Shown here piece by piece: positions 26,372 through 35,772 of a DNA stretch of 64,000 bases. The position numbers and the translations under genes were made by a program. The first letter of the stretch is position 1, and each line of letters starts with the position of its first letter. A model generated the notes under the pieces. It was not told where the DNA came from, did no database searches, and was given only the letters and a program-made list of their open reading frames with translations. The stretch comes from Clostridiales bacterium CHKCI006 (GTDB taxonomy: Bacteria; Bacillota_I; Bacilli_A; Erysipelotrichales; Coprobacillaceae), in NCBI GenBank assembly GCA_900018345.1, contig FCNA01000129.1, positions 177,691-241,690 on the forward strand, read 5' to 3'.

Positions 26372-28264
26372 TTAACGCTTTGCAATATTGGCATTTTTCA
26401 TATAAGCACGTACCGATAAAAGATAGCAGATCCATAAAATCACACCTATGACAAGCACGCTTCCCAGATTGATCAGCCACAGATCCTCATGCATGGCATT
26501 GGAGAGCGCCTTGATTGCAAAATAGCTGGTAATGCTCATCAGGCCATATGGCAGAAGATACGCAATACACTGCTCACTTTTGATTGAAGATTGCAATTGT
26601 TCATAAGCTACGCCCATCTTCTGCAGGATCGTGTACCGCCCTCTTTCCTCATAAGCATCATTATAGATCTTCATAAAGAGGATGCTGCCGCTTGCTAAGG
26701 CGAAGACTAAAAACAGGAAGATACATACGGAATAGATCAAACGGACCCACTCAATATCCGGACTGGTTGGATCGACAAAAAGAAAGCTGCGCGACTCGTT
26801 AGCCACCGTGTTGAGTTCATCCTGCGAAGCCTGACCATTGGCCGGGTCCTCAATATGGTAGTTATAGAGATAGATCTCAGTGCCGATCTCCTCTAGTTTT
26901 TCATAAACATGGTCACTGACCACGGTAAAATCCATGTTTTCCTGATACTGTCCTAAGAATGGCACCGTACTCGAGGCAATCCCCTGGTAAGTCTCATGAT
27001 TCACAGTCATGCTCTCATTCTCACTCGGATCCGCAAAGCTCATTAAATAAAGGCGTGATAATTCAACCACTTCATTGTCATCCGGTGCATCAAAATCCAG
27101 TTTCAGACCGCTAGCCTCACTGATTTTGACCACATCACTATAACGAACAAAAGCATAGAGATTATTCTTATAAGGCGTATCAATATAGCTGCTATCCACC
27201 AGCAGCAATGGCAAAGATGACTGATAATCGACCGTATTGTCCTGATTGATCAGATCAGCATAGAGGTCTTCTTCCCCTTCCTGAAAGCTGGTGATCTGAT
27301 AGGTATAGGTATTGCGGAAATTGACAATGCCCTGATAACGCAAATACATGGCAAAGGAAGTGGCGAGCACTGTCACTGAACAAAGTAAGAGCACACAGAC
27401 CATCGCATAGGTCCGGTAGTTCTTCTGAATGCGGAAGACAAAGCTGTTGACCCAAAGATTTCTGGTTTTCTGATAAAGAAAAGCTTTCTTTTTGACCAGA
27501 TGCTGGAAGATTAGCGGCAGGATCCCACCGAAGAATAAATAGATTCCGATAGTTACCAGGACCACGGCAATCAAGGCATTGCCTAATGCCTCTACCCCGC
27601 GATCCTTGATGCCTACATAACAGCCCCCTGCTAACACCAGCAAGCCTAGTACGCCTTTAAATACCAGGATGGCTTTGTTGGTATGAACATATTCATTTTG
27701 TCTGGTTGCCTGTACCATTTCTAAAATAGAACTATGCACAATATTCCAGTACCCTTTGATCATCATGAACCCAAAGATTGCCAAAAACAGCAGGGCTGTG
27801 ATCAATACCGGTTCAAGGAAAAGCTGAAAATGAATATCGACGGAAATCTGACTGATCGCCATCAGGATCATTGTGAATAAGCGGGAAGTCACCATCCCAA
27901 GTCCAATGCCTAAAGCAATGGAGACTAAACCAATCAGACCGGTCTCGATCATATAGAGCTGCCCGATCTGAGAATTGGTCAGTCCCATGAAGATGTAGAT
28001 CCCGATATCCTTCTTGCGTCGCTGCAAAAAGACATTGGACGCATACCAGATAAAGAAGAACATGAAACAGACTAAGACAAACACGACTGCTGCAATGACG
28101 GCCTGAATATTCTGCTTATCCATGATACTGTCTAACGAATCAGAAAAGATCAGATTCAGATAGTTAAAGAGAACTAAAATACTGAAGACTAAAGAAATCA
28201 CTAAGGACAAGTAGTTTTTAAAGCTTGTCTTGAAGTTTAAAAATGCCAGTTTCAACATACTCAT
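26372..28264 (-). CDS. Bce-type ABC transporter permease
   Basis: The 630-residue FtsX-type permease has an N-terminal helix (about 17-37), several helices up to about residue 310 and a large external domain (about 310-510). Three more helices near the C-terminus (about 520-620) complete the BceB/VraG topology. In Bce modules the permease and its ATPase form a flux-sensing complex with the histidine kinase and protect against bacitracin or lantibiotic-type peptides. It overlaps the ATPase gene by 4 bp and closes the operon. Confidence 0.88.
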   Translation of the reverse strand: MSMLKLAFLNFKTSFKNYLSLVISLVFSILVLFNYLNLIFSDSLDSIMDKQNIQAVIAAVVFVLVCFMFFFIWYASNVFLQRRKKDIGIYIFMGLTNSQIGQLYMIETGLIGLVSIALGIGLGMVTSRLFTMILMAISQISVDIHFQLFLEPVLITALLFLAIFGFMMIKGYWNIVHSSILEMVQATRQNEYVHTNKAILVFKGVLGLLVLAGGCYVGIKDRGVEALGNALIAVVLVTIGIYLFFGGILPLIFQHLVKKKAFLYQKTRNLWVNSFVFRIQKNYRTYAMVCVLLLCSVTVLATSFAMYLRYQGIVNFRNTYTYQITSFQEGEEDLYADLINQDNTVDYQSSLPLLLVDSSYIDTPYKNNLYAFVRYSDVVKISEASGLKLDFDAPDDNEVVELSRLYLMSFADPSENESMTVNHETYQGIASSTVPFLGQYQENMDFTVVSDHVYEKLEEIGTEIYLYNYHIEDPANGQASQDELNTVANESRSFLFVDPTSPDIEWVRLIYSVCIFLFLVFALASGSILFMKIYNDAYEERGRYTILQKMGVAYEQLQSSIKSEQCIAYLLPYGLMSITSYFAIKALSNAMHEDLWLINLGSVLVIGVILWICYLLSVRAYMKNANIAKR

Positions 28265-29016
28265 GCGAAATCACTCCCCATCGAAGCCTGCATATCGATG
28301 ATGCGGTCATAGAAGTCTTTACGACTGGCTCCACAGGTCAAGCGACTCTGGATCCGCCCATCGCTGAGAATGTACACTTCCTTGGCATAGGACGCACTGA
28401 AAGCATCATGGGTCACCATCAGGATGGTGGCTTGCCCTCTTTCATTGACGAGCTTCAAACGCTCTAACAGATCTCGACTGGCCTTGCTGTCAAGCGCACC
28501 TGTGGGTTCATCTGCAAAGATGATCTCAGGGTCTGTGATCAGCGCCCGACAGGTCGCGCCACGCTGTTTCTGTCCGCCGGAAAGCTGGTATGGATATTTC
28601 TTGAGATGCTCTGTTAAGCCAAAGAGATTGGCCAGCTCCCGTACCTTTTCTCTGATCTTACCGGCCGCAACCCCATTGAGTGAGAGCGGCAAAGCAATAT
28701 TATCCTCCAGGCTCATCGTATCTAAAAGATTATAATCCTGAAAGATGAAACCAATCTGATCTCTTCGGATCTTGGACAGAACCTTGTTGGAAATATGGGT
28801 CAGATCCTGTCCATTGAGAATAAGCTGTCCATGGGTCGGTTTATCGATAGTAGACAGAATATTCAATAAAGTCGTCTTTCCTGATCCGCTTGGACCCATG
28901 ATGGCAATAAAGTCATTCGCATAAATATCTAAATCAATTCCTTTGAGAACTTTGGTCGTATAATCCTTATTGCCGTAGTTCTTTTCTATGTTTTTTAATG
29001 ATAATATCTTTTGCAT
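28261..29016 (-). CDS. Bce-type ABC transporter ATP-binding protein
   Basis: The 251-residue ATPase has Walker A GPSGSGKTTLL, signature LSGGQKQRGA, Walker B IIFADEPTGALD and an H-loop His in MVTHDAFS. Start ATG 29016 has AGGAGGGAAAGAT before it; the longer frame to 29073 is not supported. It belongs to the MacB/LolD-like group that pairs with FtsX-type permeases. It sits between the kinase gene and the permease gene. Confidence 0.92.
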   Translation of the reverse strand: MQKILSLKNIEKNYGNKDYTTKVLKGIDLDIYANDFIAIMGPSGSGKTTLLNILSTIDKPTHGQLILNGQDLTHISNKVLSKIRRDQIGFIFQDYNLLDTMSLEDNIALPLSLNGVAAGKIREKVRELANLFGLTEHLKKYPYQLSGGQKQRGATCRALITDPEIIFADEPTGALDSKASRDLLERLKLVNERGQATILMVTHDAFSASYAKEVYILSDGRIQSRLTCGASRKDFYDRIIDMQASMGSDFA

Positions 29017-29115
29017 ATCTTTCCCTCCTGACACCTGTATTATAAAACTTTCAGGCCTCAAAAATCCTCTCATTCAGGTTACAAAAAGACCTTTAACCTT
29101 ACAGAAATTGTAAGC

Positions 29116-30099
29116 TTAAAGGTTGAAATAATCACGGTTATCCATAAAGTGGATCGTAAAGCAGGTCGGTCCCCCAATCTGACTGGTCACTTCGATACCG
29201 TGTCCTAGATGGGTCAGGATCTTATGGACAAAATAGAGTCCCATCCCCGTTGACTTATACATCCCATTATGTTTATTCATGCCCGTATAGCCCTTTTCAA
29301 AGATCCGACTGATATCCTCTACGCGAATTCCTTCTCCGTGATCGATGATTTTTAGCGCGATCCCTTTTTCCTGTCGGACACTTTCAAACGCTAAATAAGG
29401 AGAATCCTCGGCATATTTGATGGCATTGGCAATCAGCTGGTCTAAAACATAGATCAACCATTGCTGATCAGTATAGACGACTTCTTCCAGATTCCCTAAA
29501 TGGATCTCAAACTGACTGCGGATCAGAAAGAACTGATTATTTTTAATGGACGTTTTGACACAGGTCGCTAAGGATACCGGCTTGATCTGCAAATCGAGCA
29601 CCGGACTGGTCAGCCGCATCGACACCAGCATACTGGCAAGGGATTGATTGATCCTTTCAATCTGTTCCTTCAACTCAAGACGCAACTTCTGGTCATTAAC
29701 CTTCTCATTCAGTAACCCCAGTGCCGCCAGAGGAACCTTGATCTCATGGACCCATTTGGCCATCTCATCTTCTTTTTCATGATCCAGTTCATAACAGGCA
29801 TCGATCTCTTTACGCAATACCCAAAGATCATGTTCCAGGATCTCCTGATCTAAATAAGGGGCTAGCATAGGCGAGATCAGCTCCTCTTTTTCCAGCAGGC
29901 GCTCCTTCTGTTGAATATGACGTCTATCACACCAGTCATCATAAGCCAGAAAACTGCCGATACCAAGGACAAGTAATACATCCAGATAAATCAGATCGGC
30001 CAGGTCGGTGTCGGTCAAAAATAAAAAATAGAAATGGAAACTGAAAAAAAGGATCCCCAGCACCACCAGGTAAGGCATTTTGATCTTTCGGGGATTCAT
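29116..30099 (-). CDS. BceS-like intramembrane-sensing histidine kinase
   Basis: The 327-residue kinase has two close membrane helices in its first 60 residues and almost no external loop, the hallmark of BceS-type sensors that rely on their ABC transporter to detect peptide. The phosphorylated His is in MAKWVHEIKVPLAALG. The ATPase domain has DQLIANAIKYAE (N box), DHGEGI (G1) and STGMGLYFVH (G2). It overlaps the response regulator gene by 4 bp. Confidence 0.9.
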   Translation of the reverse strand: MNPRKIKMPYLVVLGILFFSFHFYFLFLTDTDLADLIYLDVLLVLGIGSFLAYDDWCDRRHIQQKERLLEKEELISPMLAPYLDQEILEHDLWVLRKEIDACYELDHEKEDEMAKWVHEIKVPLAALGLLNEKVNDQKLRLELKEQIERINQSLASMLVSMRLTSPVLDLQIKPVSLATCVKTSIKNNQFFLIRSQFEIHLGNLEEVVYTDQQWLIYVLDQLIANAIKYAEDSPYLAFESVRQEKGIALKIIDHGEGIRVEDISRIFEKGYTGMNKHNGMYKSTGMGLYFVHKILTHLGHGIEVTSQIGGPTCFTIHFMDNRDYFNL

Positions 30100-30773
30100 T
30101 CGATATAATACCCCTGTCCTTTTTTGGTTTTGATGATCTCGTTTCCGCCACTAAAATCACGAATCTTGGCCCGCAGCCGACTGACCAGTACCGTCAGCGT
30201 TGAATCCGAAATAAACTCATCGGTCTGCCATAAGGCCATCATCAGTTCTTCCCGGCTGACGATCTTGGGTCGATGATCCACCAGAACACTCATGATCTTC
30301 TTTTCCGACCTGGTCAGATCCAGGCTCCGGTCATGACAGCTCAGGGTTGAGGTTGTCTGATGATAGACGATATCATCCACCAGATAAACACTTTCCACAT
30401 CCTGATACTGATAGGTGCGCCTGAGGATGGCTTCTATTTTCGCCTTAAGCAGATCTAATAAAAACGGTTTATCAAGATAATCATCCGCGCCCTGGCTCAT
30501 TCCCATGATCTTATCCTTGTCATCGGATCGACTGCTGATAAAAAGGATCGGGACATGACTGACCTCACGAATCTGTCGACACCAGTAAAAACCATCATAA
30601 AAAGGCAGATTGACATCCAGTAAGACCAGTTGGGGCTGAAATTTAAGAAAATCCTGCATGACCTTTTGAAAGTCTTTGACACAGGTCACTAAAAACCCCC
30701 AGCGCTGCAAATAAGAAGCCAGCTCTCGGGCTAAGACCTCATCATCTTCAACGATCATGATCCTGATTTCCAT
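30096..30773 (-). CDS. OmpR/BceR-like response regulator
   Basis: A 225-residue protein: receiver domain with acidic pair VEDDEV, phospho-Asp in LVLLDVNLPFYDG and Lys in YLDKPF, then an OmpR-type winged helix (SDSTLTVLVSRLRAKIRD). Start ATG 30773 follows GAGGTGATGGAG; GTG 30782 and ATG 30779 lie inside that site. It is the first gene of the RR-HK-ATPase-permease operon and should activate the ABC genes on peptide sensing. Confidence 0.92.
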   Translation of the reverse strand: MEIRIMIVEDDEVLARELASYLQRWGFLVTCVKDFQKVMQDFLKFQPQLVLLDVNLPFYDGFYWCRQIREVSHVPILFISSRSDDKDKIMGMSQGADDYLDKPFLLDLLKAKIEAILRRTYQYQDVESVYLVDDIVYHQTTSTLSCHDRSLDLTRSEKKIMSVLVDHRPKIVSREELMMALWQTDEFISDSTLTVLVSRLRAKIRDFSGGNEIIKTKKGQGYYIE

Positions 30774-30852
30774 CTCCATCACCTCATGCCTTATTATACA
30801 GGATTGCCGATCATAAAAAAAGAATTCCCACCAACATTACAAAAATGTCAGC

Positions 30853-30884
30853 TAAAAAAGAAGTCATCCAAAGATAACTTCTTT
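30853..30884 (-). terminator. Terminator of the MacB-like fusion pair
   Basis: AGAAGT and ACTTCT pair across a 12-nt loop and are followed on the minus strand by TTTTTT. It overlaps the stop codon at 30883 and separates the fusion genes from the Bce operon. Confidence 0.6.
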
Positions 30885-32751
30885 AACTCATGGTTTCTCT
30901 TAAGACAAGGGCAACATCCATGCGCTGGAAGACAAGCAGTGCCAGCAGGCTCGGTACCAGCATGATCACAAAGATCAATGGTCCGATCTGAACCAGCTTA
31001 GCTGGATAATTCATATGCATCGGATAACCCATCAATGTCTGCACGCCTAAATGAATGATCACCAGCGCCAATAAGCTCGCCAGCAGGATTACTACCGTCT
31101 GTAGGACCAGTTCGGTCAGGATCAGTCTCACCGTATCCCAACGGCTCAAACCATTGACCTTCAAGAGACAGATCTCCTTTTTTCGTTGGGTGATATAGCG
31201 TACATAAAGCAAAGCCACCAGCATGACCGAAATGATACCTAGGATCAGCGTCATAAAAGGGGCGACCGATGAAAAGGCATACTGCAGACCCATCATGCTT
31301 TCATCCCGCAGATAATGAGTGAAGACGCTCCATTCAGGATCCATTTTTTCCAGTGTTTCTCCTAAAGCCTTGATATTCTGGAAATGATCGGCATAGATCA
31401 ATAAAGACTGCGGCGCAATCTCAGGCAGCCAGTCCACCGGTACATACACAACGGCCGTTGCACTCGTATACATATTCTGTAATGAACCTTGTAAGATGCC
31501 CGAGATCGGCTTATCCTGTAAAGTAAATGCCGTTCCATCCGGCAATGTACAGCTGAGTGACAGGGTCTTGTCAGAAAGTTGCGTGATCCCTAACATTTCA
31601 CTGGCACGACCGGAAAGATAGAGATGACCCGGCTCATTAGAGGTGATATGGCACTGACTATCGATCTGACGATCGGGTGCATAAGGCTGGATCACTAATT
31701 CATAGACAAGCGTCTTGTCACCAACAGTCACTTCTTCACAATCACTTTCAAAAAACGGATAAACACTTTGAACATGGTCCAACCGGGCAACAGCATCCAA
31801 CGTCCCTTCTTCCAAAAAAGGCAGATTGGCATCATAATAACCCTGTCCATTCAGATCCCGACTCGCCACAACGATCTCACGATTGGCAAACTGATCGAGA
31901 CTTTGCTGCTGGCTGGCTAAAAAGGTTTCACTGATATCAGAGAGGCTGACCAGAATGGCCATCGTGATGCCGCAAAGGACAAGCATCATGACCTGTAATC
32001 CCCAGTTTTTCTTTAAATAAGTCCAATAATAACAGATAAAGAAAGCCAGCTTCAATGGATGCTTCCCGTAATGCAGCGCCTTGGGGGAAGGTTGACTGGG
32101 TTCAATAGAGCGTGTTTGAATAAGTTTTTGATCTTCAATCTCATAAATCACATCCCCCGCTTCAAAAACATACGGATCATGGGAAGCAATCAGGATCATC
32201 ATTCCACTTTTTGCCAGTTCTTTTAAAATGCTTAACAGTAATTCACGGTTTTTCCGGTCCAGCGCACTTGTTGGTTCATCCAGGATCAGTAAACGTGGCT
32301 TCTTGACCATCGCGCAGGCAATCGCCAGACGCTGTTTCTCTCCGCCGCTTAAGGTCGTCACGCTACTTTGCGGATCTCGTGCAAGACGAAAAGCACTTAA
32401 GAGGTGCGTCGCCTCTTCTAAAGTGAAAGGACGATCCACCATGTCGGCATAAAGCTTTAAATTTTCATATAGGCTCAAATGACTGATAAGACTGTTATCC
32501 TGAAAGACATAGCCGATATACTGCTGACGAAAGGAAGCCATCTCACTGTCCTGATGTCCCACCGTATGCCCATCAAAACAATAGATGCGGCTGGCCTCAT
32601 CTATTAATAGCCCCGCCATATACAAGAGCGAAGATTTGCCTTTCCCGCTGGCACCTTTGATCACGGTCAAACAGACAGGCTGTACCTCCAATGTACCATC
32701 TTCGATCAGCACCTCCTGAAAAGCCAAATGAATATGTTCCATCCTTAGCAT
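30883..32751 (-). CDS. MacB-like ABC transporter: fused ATPase and FtsX-type permease (second copy)
   Basis: The 622-residue protein has an N-terminal ATPase (Walker A GASGKGKSSLL, signature LSGGEKQRLAIA, Walker B LLILDEPTSALD). A membrane helix follows at about 250-272, then an external domain to about 500 and three C-terminal helices. That is MacB topology in one chain. Start ATG 32751 follows AGGGAGGTGTTGCC. It lies 15 bp after the other fusion gene, and the two probably form one heterodimeric transporter for a peptide or lipid substrate. Confidence 0.85.
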   Translation of the reverse strand: MLRMEHIHLAFQEVLIEDGTLEVQPVCLTVIKGASGKGKSSLLYMAGLLIDEASRIYCFDGHTVGHQDSEMASFRQQYIGYVFQDNSLISHLSLYENLKLYADMVDRPFTLEEATHLLSAFRLARDPQSSVTTLSGGEKQRLAIACAMVKKPRLLILDEPTSALDRKNRELLLSILKELAKSGMMILIASHDPYVFEAGDVIYEIEDQKLIQTRSIEPSQPSPKALHYGKHPLKLAFFICYYWTYLKKNWGLQVMMLVLCGITMAILVSLSDISETFLASQQQSLDQFANREIVVASRDLNGQGYYDANLPFLEEGTLDAVARLDHVQSVYPFFESDCEEVTVGDKTLVYELVIQPYAPDRQIDSQCHITSNEPGHLYLSGRASEMLGITQLSDKTLSLSCTLPDGTAFTLQDKPISGILQGSLQNMYTSATAVVYVPVDWLPEIAPQSLLIYADHFQNIKALGETLEKMDPEWSVFTHYLRDESMMGLQYAFSSVAPFMTLILGIISVMLVALLYVRYITQRKKEICLLKVNGLSRWDTVRLILTELVLQTVVILLASLLALVIIHLGVQTLMGYPMHMNYPAKLVQIGPLIFVIMLVPSLLALLVFQRMDVALVLRETMS

Positions 32752-32766
32752 GGCAACACCTCCCTG

Positions 32767-34839
32767 TTATAAATATTTCTTACGGAATAACTGTCCATCA
32801 ACGATCACTGCCACGATTCCACTAACCAGCACATCCGCCAAAACAAAATAGATATACGCAATCGGTACCTGTCGATTCAAGACATAATCTCCCATGCCAT
32901 TGACAATCAGATAATTAAGGCCGATCAATGAGATGACAAAGAACATCAGCCAGGTCATTCCTAATTCCGATAAAGCGATCATCCGTCTTTCTTTCAGCTG
33001 CAAACCATGGATGTTGTAGTAGTAGGAATCTTTATAGACATCCCTTGCATGATAGAAGCTGTAAACAAATAAGAGCGTTACTAAAATCGCTGCAATTGCA
33101 CCAATGACATAAGTGAACATAGAATCCACACGTAAGGCCATCACCTGTGCTTCCTGAATATTAACGTATTTATCCAGGATCACAAATTGGCTCGATAAGG
33201 CAGATATCTGACTTTTGACCTCTTCACGATCTGCATCTGGTTCAAGAAAAACTTTTACAGCACTGGCTGACATCACTTTTTCATTTTCACCAGTCACATG
33301 CATGGACATCGCTAAAGAGGCATAGTTTTCCCTTAATTCATAAGGAATATAGAAATATGGAATGGTTCCTGCCAACTCCTGATAAGAAGATGGTAACAAT
33401 CCCGAAATAGGGAGCTCTATACGTATCTTTTCCATACTGTAATTTGCAGCATCATGATGTGTAATTTGAACAGTTTGAACAGCATCACTCGGATCAGGGT
33501 AATGATACATCATCACATTCACATCAACATATGTTACCGGGATCTGCACATCAAAGCTCATCGTTTGTCCATTTTCAATTTCAAGTCCTAAATTTTCCGC
33601 AAACTTTTCATCAATATATATACCATTGGGTGTGTCAGTCGTAAAAGTTGCAATTTCCTCTAAACCCTGTTCTGGATAATAAGGAGACACGCCCCACCAA
33701 TTAGATGCGCGATACAATTCCAATTCAAATTTATCCTCATCGCTTATCTCATAATCAAAAACCAACTGTCCGTCTTTTTTGACTTCAATTTGGTTGGTTA
33801 TAGAAGTATTCATGAAGAAATACGGCTCATAAGGATAAACTGAATGAACACCATCGATATGACGGATATCGTCAATAAATTCTGTCGACAACGGCAGGTT
33901 TTCGTCATCAAAATGATTCGCAAAAGTACTATCCCCAAAGCAATTATTATTCACCATTATTTCTGAAGTCGTTAATGTCTCATATAATCGATTATACTGT
34001 TCATGTGTCTGATATAACCTGATCTCGGCAAATACAAAGATAGCGATGGCTACTGCCCCACCTACAAGCGTCAGTAAATAAAGCATACGCTTCTTCCAGA
34101 TCCTGGCCCAGGCCATCTGAAAATAAAAGTTTATTGACAACTGATGTCGGGGAACCTCAAGTACTTGACTTGTTACTTCTCGCCTGCTTTCTTTCATCTT
34201 CATCAGTTTTTCATCCTGAATCTCATACACATCATCTAATACATTGATCAGGCTCTCATCATGCGTCGCTAACACGATCAGCTTCCTGTCTTCATAAGCT
34301 AGATGCTGCAGGATCTCTATGATCTTTTGTGTATTGACTTCATCCAAAGCGGAAGTAATCTCATCTAAGAACAGGATATCTGCTCCCTTTACCAACGCTA
34401 AGGCGATTGCTAAGCGTTGTTTCTCACCACCGGAAAGTGCTGCCGGATATAATTTCTCTTTCCTATCCAATTCGACTTCTTTTAAAACCTGATGCAGTCT
34501 TTCATCACTTAACGTCTTTCCTGCAATCTTGGCTTCCATCCTCAGGTTTCCATCGATTCGCATATTATCCATAAAGGTACATTCCTGTCGAAGATAAGCA
34601 ATCTTAGACTTCAATAACTGCAGGCAATCTTGTTTAGAAAGTTCTTTAATATTCAAGCCGTCGATCTCATACTCAAAATCATGATCATAGCTGTATAAAC
34701 TCAAGCGATTCAGAAGTGACGATTTGCCACTGCCGCTCTCACCAATCAAGCCTGTCAGCTTACCATGATGTGCCTCAAAACAGGCATCCAATAGAACTGG
34801 CTGATAATAAGAGATCTCAATGTGTCTAGCTTTCAACAT
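32767..34839 (-). CDS. MacB-like ABC transporter: fused ATPase and FtsX-type permease (first copy)
   Basis: The 690-residue fusion has Walker A GESGSGKSSLL, signature LSGGEKQRLAIA and Walker B DILFLDEITSALD (Ile where Pro is usual). A helix lies at about 272-292, then an external domain of about 270 residues and three C-terminal helices. Start ATG 34839 is preceded by GAGGTGACGATT. A near-perfect promoter lies just upstream. The external domain is AT-richer than its surroundings and differs from that of the partner, suggesting that the two halves contact different parts of a substrate. Confidence 0.85.
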   Translation of the reverse strand: MLKARHIEISYYQPVLLDACFEAHHGKLTGLIGESGSGKSSLLNRLSLYSYDHDFEYEIDGLNIKELSKQDCLQLLKSKIAYLRQECTFMDNMRIDGNLRMEAKIAGKTLSDERLHQVLKEVELDRKEKLYPAALSGGEKQRLAIALALVKGADILFLDEITSALDEVNTQKIIEILQHLAYEDRKLIVLATHDESLINVLDDVYEIQDEKLMKMKESRREVTSQVLEVPRHQLSINFYFQMAWARIWKKRMLYLLTLVGGAVAIAIFVFAEIRLYQTHEQYNRLYETLTTSEIMVNNNCFGDSTFANHFDDENLPLSTEFIDDIRHIDGVHSVYPYEPYFFMNTSITNQIEVKKDGQLVFDYEISDEDKFELELYRASNWWGVSPYYPEQGLEEIATFTTDTPNGIYIDEKFAENLGLEIENGQTMSFDVQIPVTYVDVNVMMYHYPDPSDAVQTVQITHHDAANYSMEKIRIELPISGLLPSSYQELAGTIPYFYIPYELRENYASLAMSMHVTGENEKVMSASAVKVFLEPDADREEVKSQISALSSQFVILDKYVNIQEAQVMALRVDSMFTYVIGAIAAILVTLLFVYSFYHARDVYKDSYYYNIHGLQLKERRMIALSELGMTWLMFFVISLIGLNYLIVNGMGDYVLNRQVPIAYIYFVLADVLVSGIVAVIVDGQLFRKKYL

Positions 34840-34903
34840 AATCGTCACCTCAATTCTATTTTTGCAAGCATCAATTAACATTTAACCATTATTTCTTACA
34901 AAT

Positions 34904-34932
34904 ATTATATAATATAACAAATTTTATGTCAA
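34904..34932 (-). promoter_or_regulatory. Full-consensus sigma-A promoter of the MacB-like gene pair
   Basis: On the minus strand TTGACA (34927-34932) and TATAAT (34904-34909) are separated by exactly 17 bp, with an AT-rich upstream region. The start codon is 65 bp downstream of the -10 box. Confidence 0.85.
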
Positions 34933-35121
34933 TTAATAGCATAAAAACAAATTTTAACCAAAAAGCAGCTCTACATCCTATGATCCTCCATTCTTTTAAA
35001 GATCCAATTGTGGAATACCATTCTCTCCTAATATACCGTATGCGAAAGTCAATCTATAAATTCCTGCAAAAATGTCAACGCTCGTCATAGGGGTTATGAT
35101 ATAATGAAAGTGGTGATGAAG

Positions 35122-35700
35122 ATGAAAAGGACTTACAGCAAAAACTATTTTGAAAAATACGCAGCGATGACGCTGCTTTCGATCCTGCAGTTATCTGCTG
35201 ACATGATCATCATCGATGACTGCCCGGACCTTAGGCTCCCTGTATTGAATATGGGAATTGAAGTCACACAAGCCCTCACGCCTAAAGAAGCGGTCGCGGA
35301 TATCAAAAAGGCCTTATATGCTTCCAGTGATCTAAATCCGTTTGATCAAAAGGAATCGCATATCCCCTTTGTCTTGCAGAAAATCAGTCATGCGATTGAT
35401 CGTAAACAAAAGAAGAGTGCACATTACAAGGTCTATGACTGTAATGGATTATATATTTTCTCGCATTGTCACAATTTAGATGCCGATCTTTTGCTGGCGT
35501 ATTTCTATGGACAACGTTATCATGATCTCTTTTACCAGCAGATCTATATCAACTGTATCAGTGAAGTCTATGTCTATCATCTTCAAACCCAACAACTTGT
35601 CACCTATCATTACCAGGCTGAAGATCTAAGCATCATGAATGAAGAAGCACTGGCTTATGAAGCCATTTCCCAAAAGGAACGGCGCCAGATCATTCTCTAA
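35122..35700 (+). CDS. Unknown protein with a PD-(D/E)XK nuclease-like motif
   Basis: The 192-residue protein has IIIDDCPDLRLP, then GIEVTQAL, near residues 30-50. Asp-x(n)-Gly-Ile-Glu-Val-Thr is the arrangement of PD-(D/E)XK nucleases, with Thr in place of the usual Lys. The rest is alpha/beta without membrane segments. Start ATG 35122 follows GTGGTGATGAAG; ATG 35104 overlaps a TATAAT box at 35100-35105 that is probably the promoter. It stands alone between an ABC operon and the S9 peptidase gene. The nuclease idea is inference. Confidence 0.55.
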   Translation: MKRTYSKNYFEKYAAMTLLSILQLSADMIIIDDCPDLRLPVLNMGIEVTQALTPKEAVADIKKALYASSDLNPFDQKESHIPFVLQKISHAIDRKQKKSAHYKVYDCNGLYIFSHCHNLDADLLLAYFYGQRYHDLFYQQIYINCISEVYVYHLQTQQLVTYHYQAEDLSIMNEEALAYEAISQKERRQIIL

Positions 35701-35772
35701 GGCAATGTCTTGCTTTTAAGGGTCAATCGGCCTATAATCAAATTAAAGATCATGTGACAAAGGAGGTTCATT

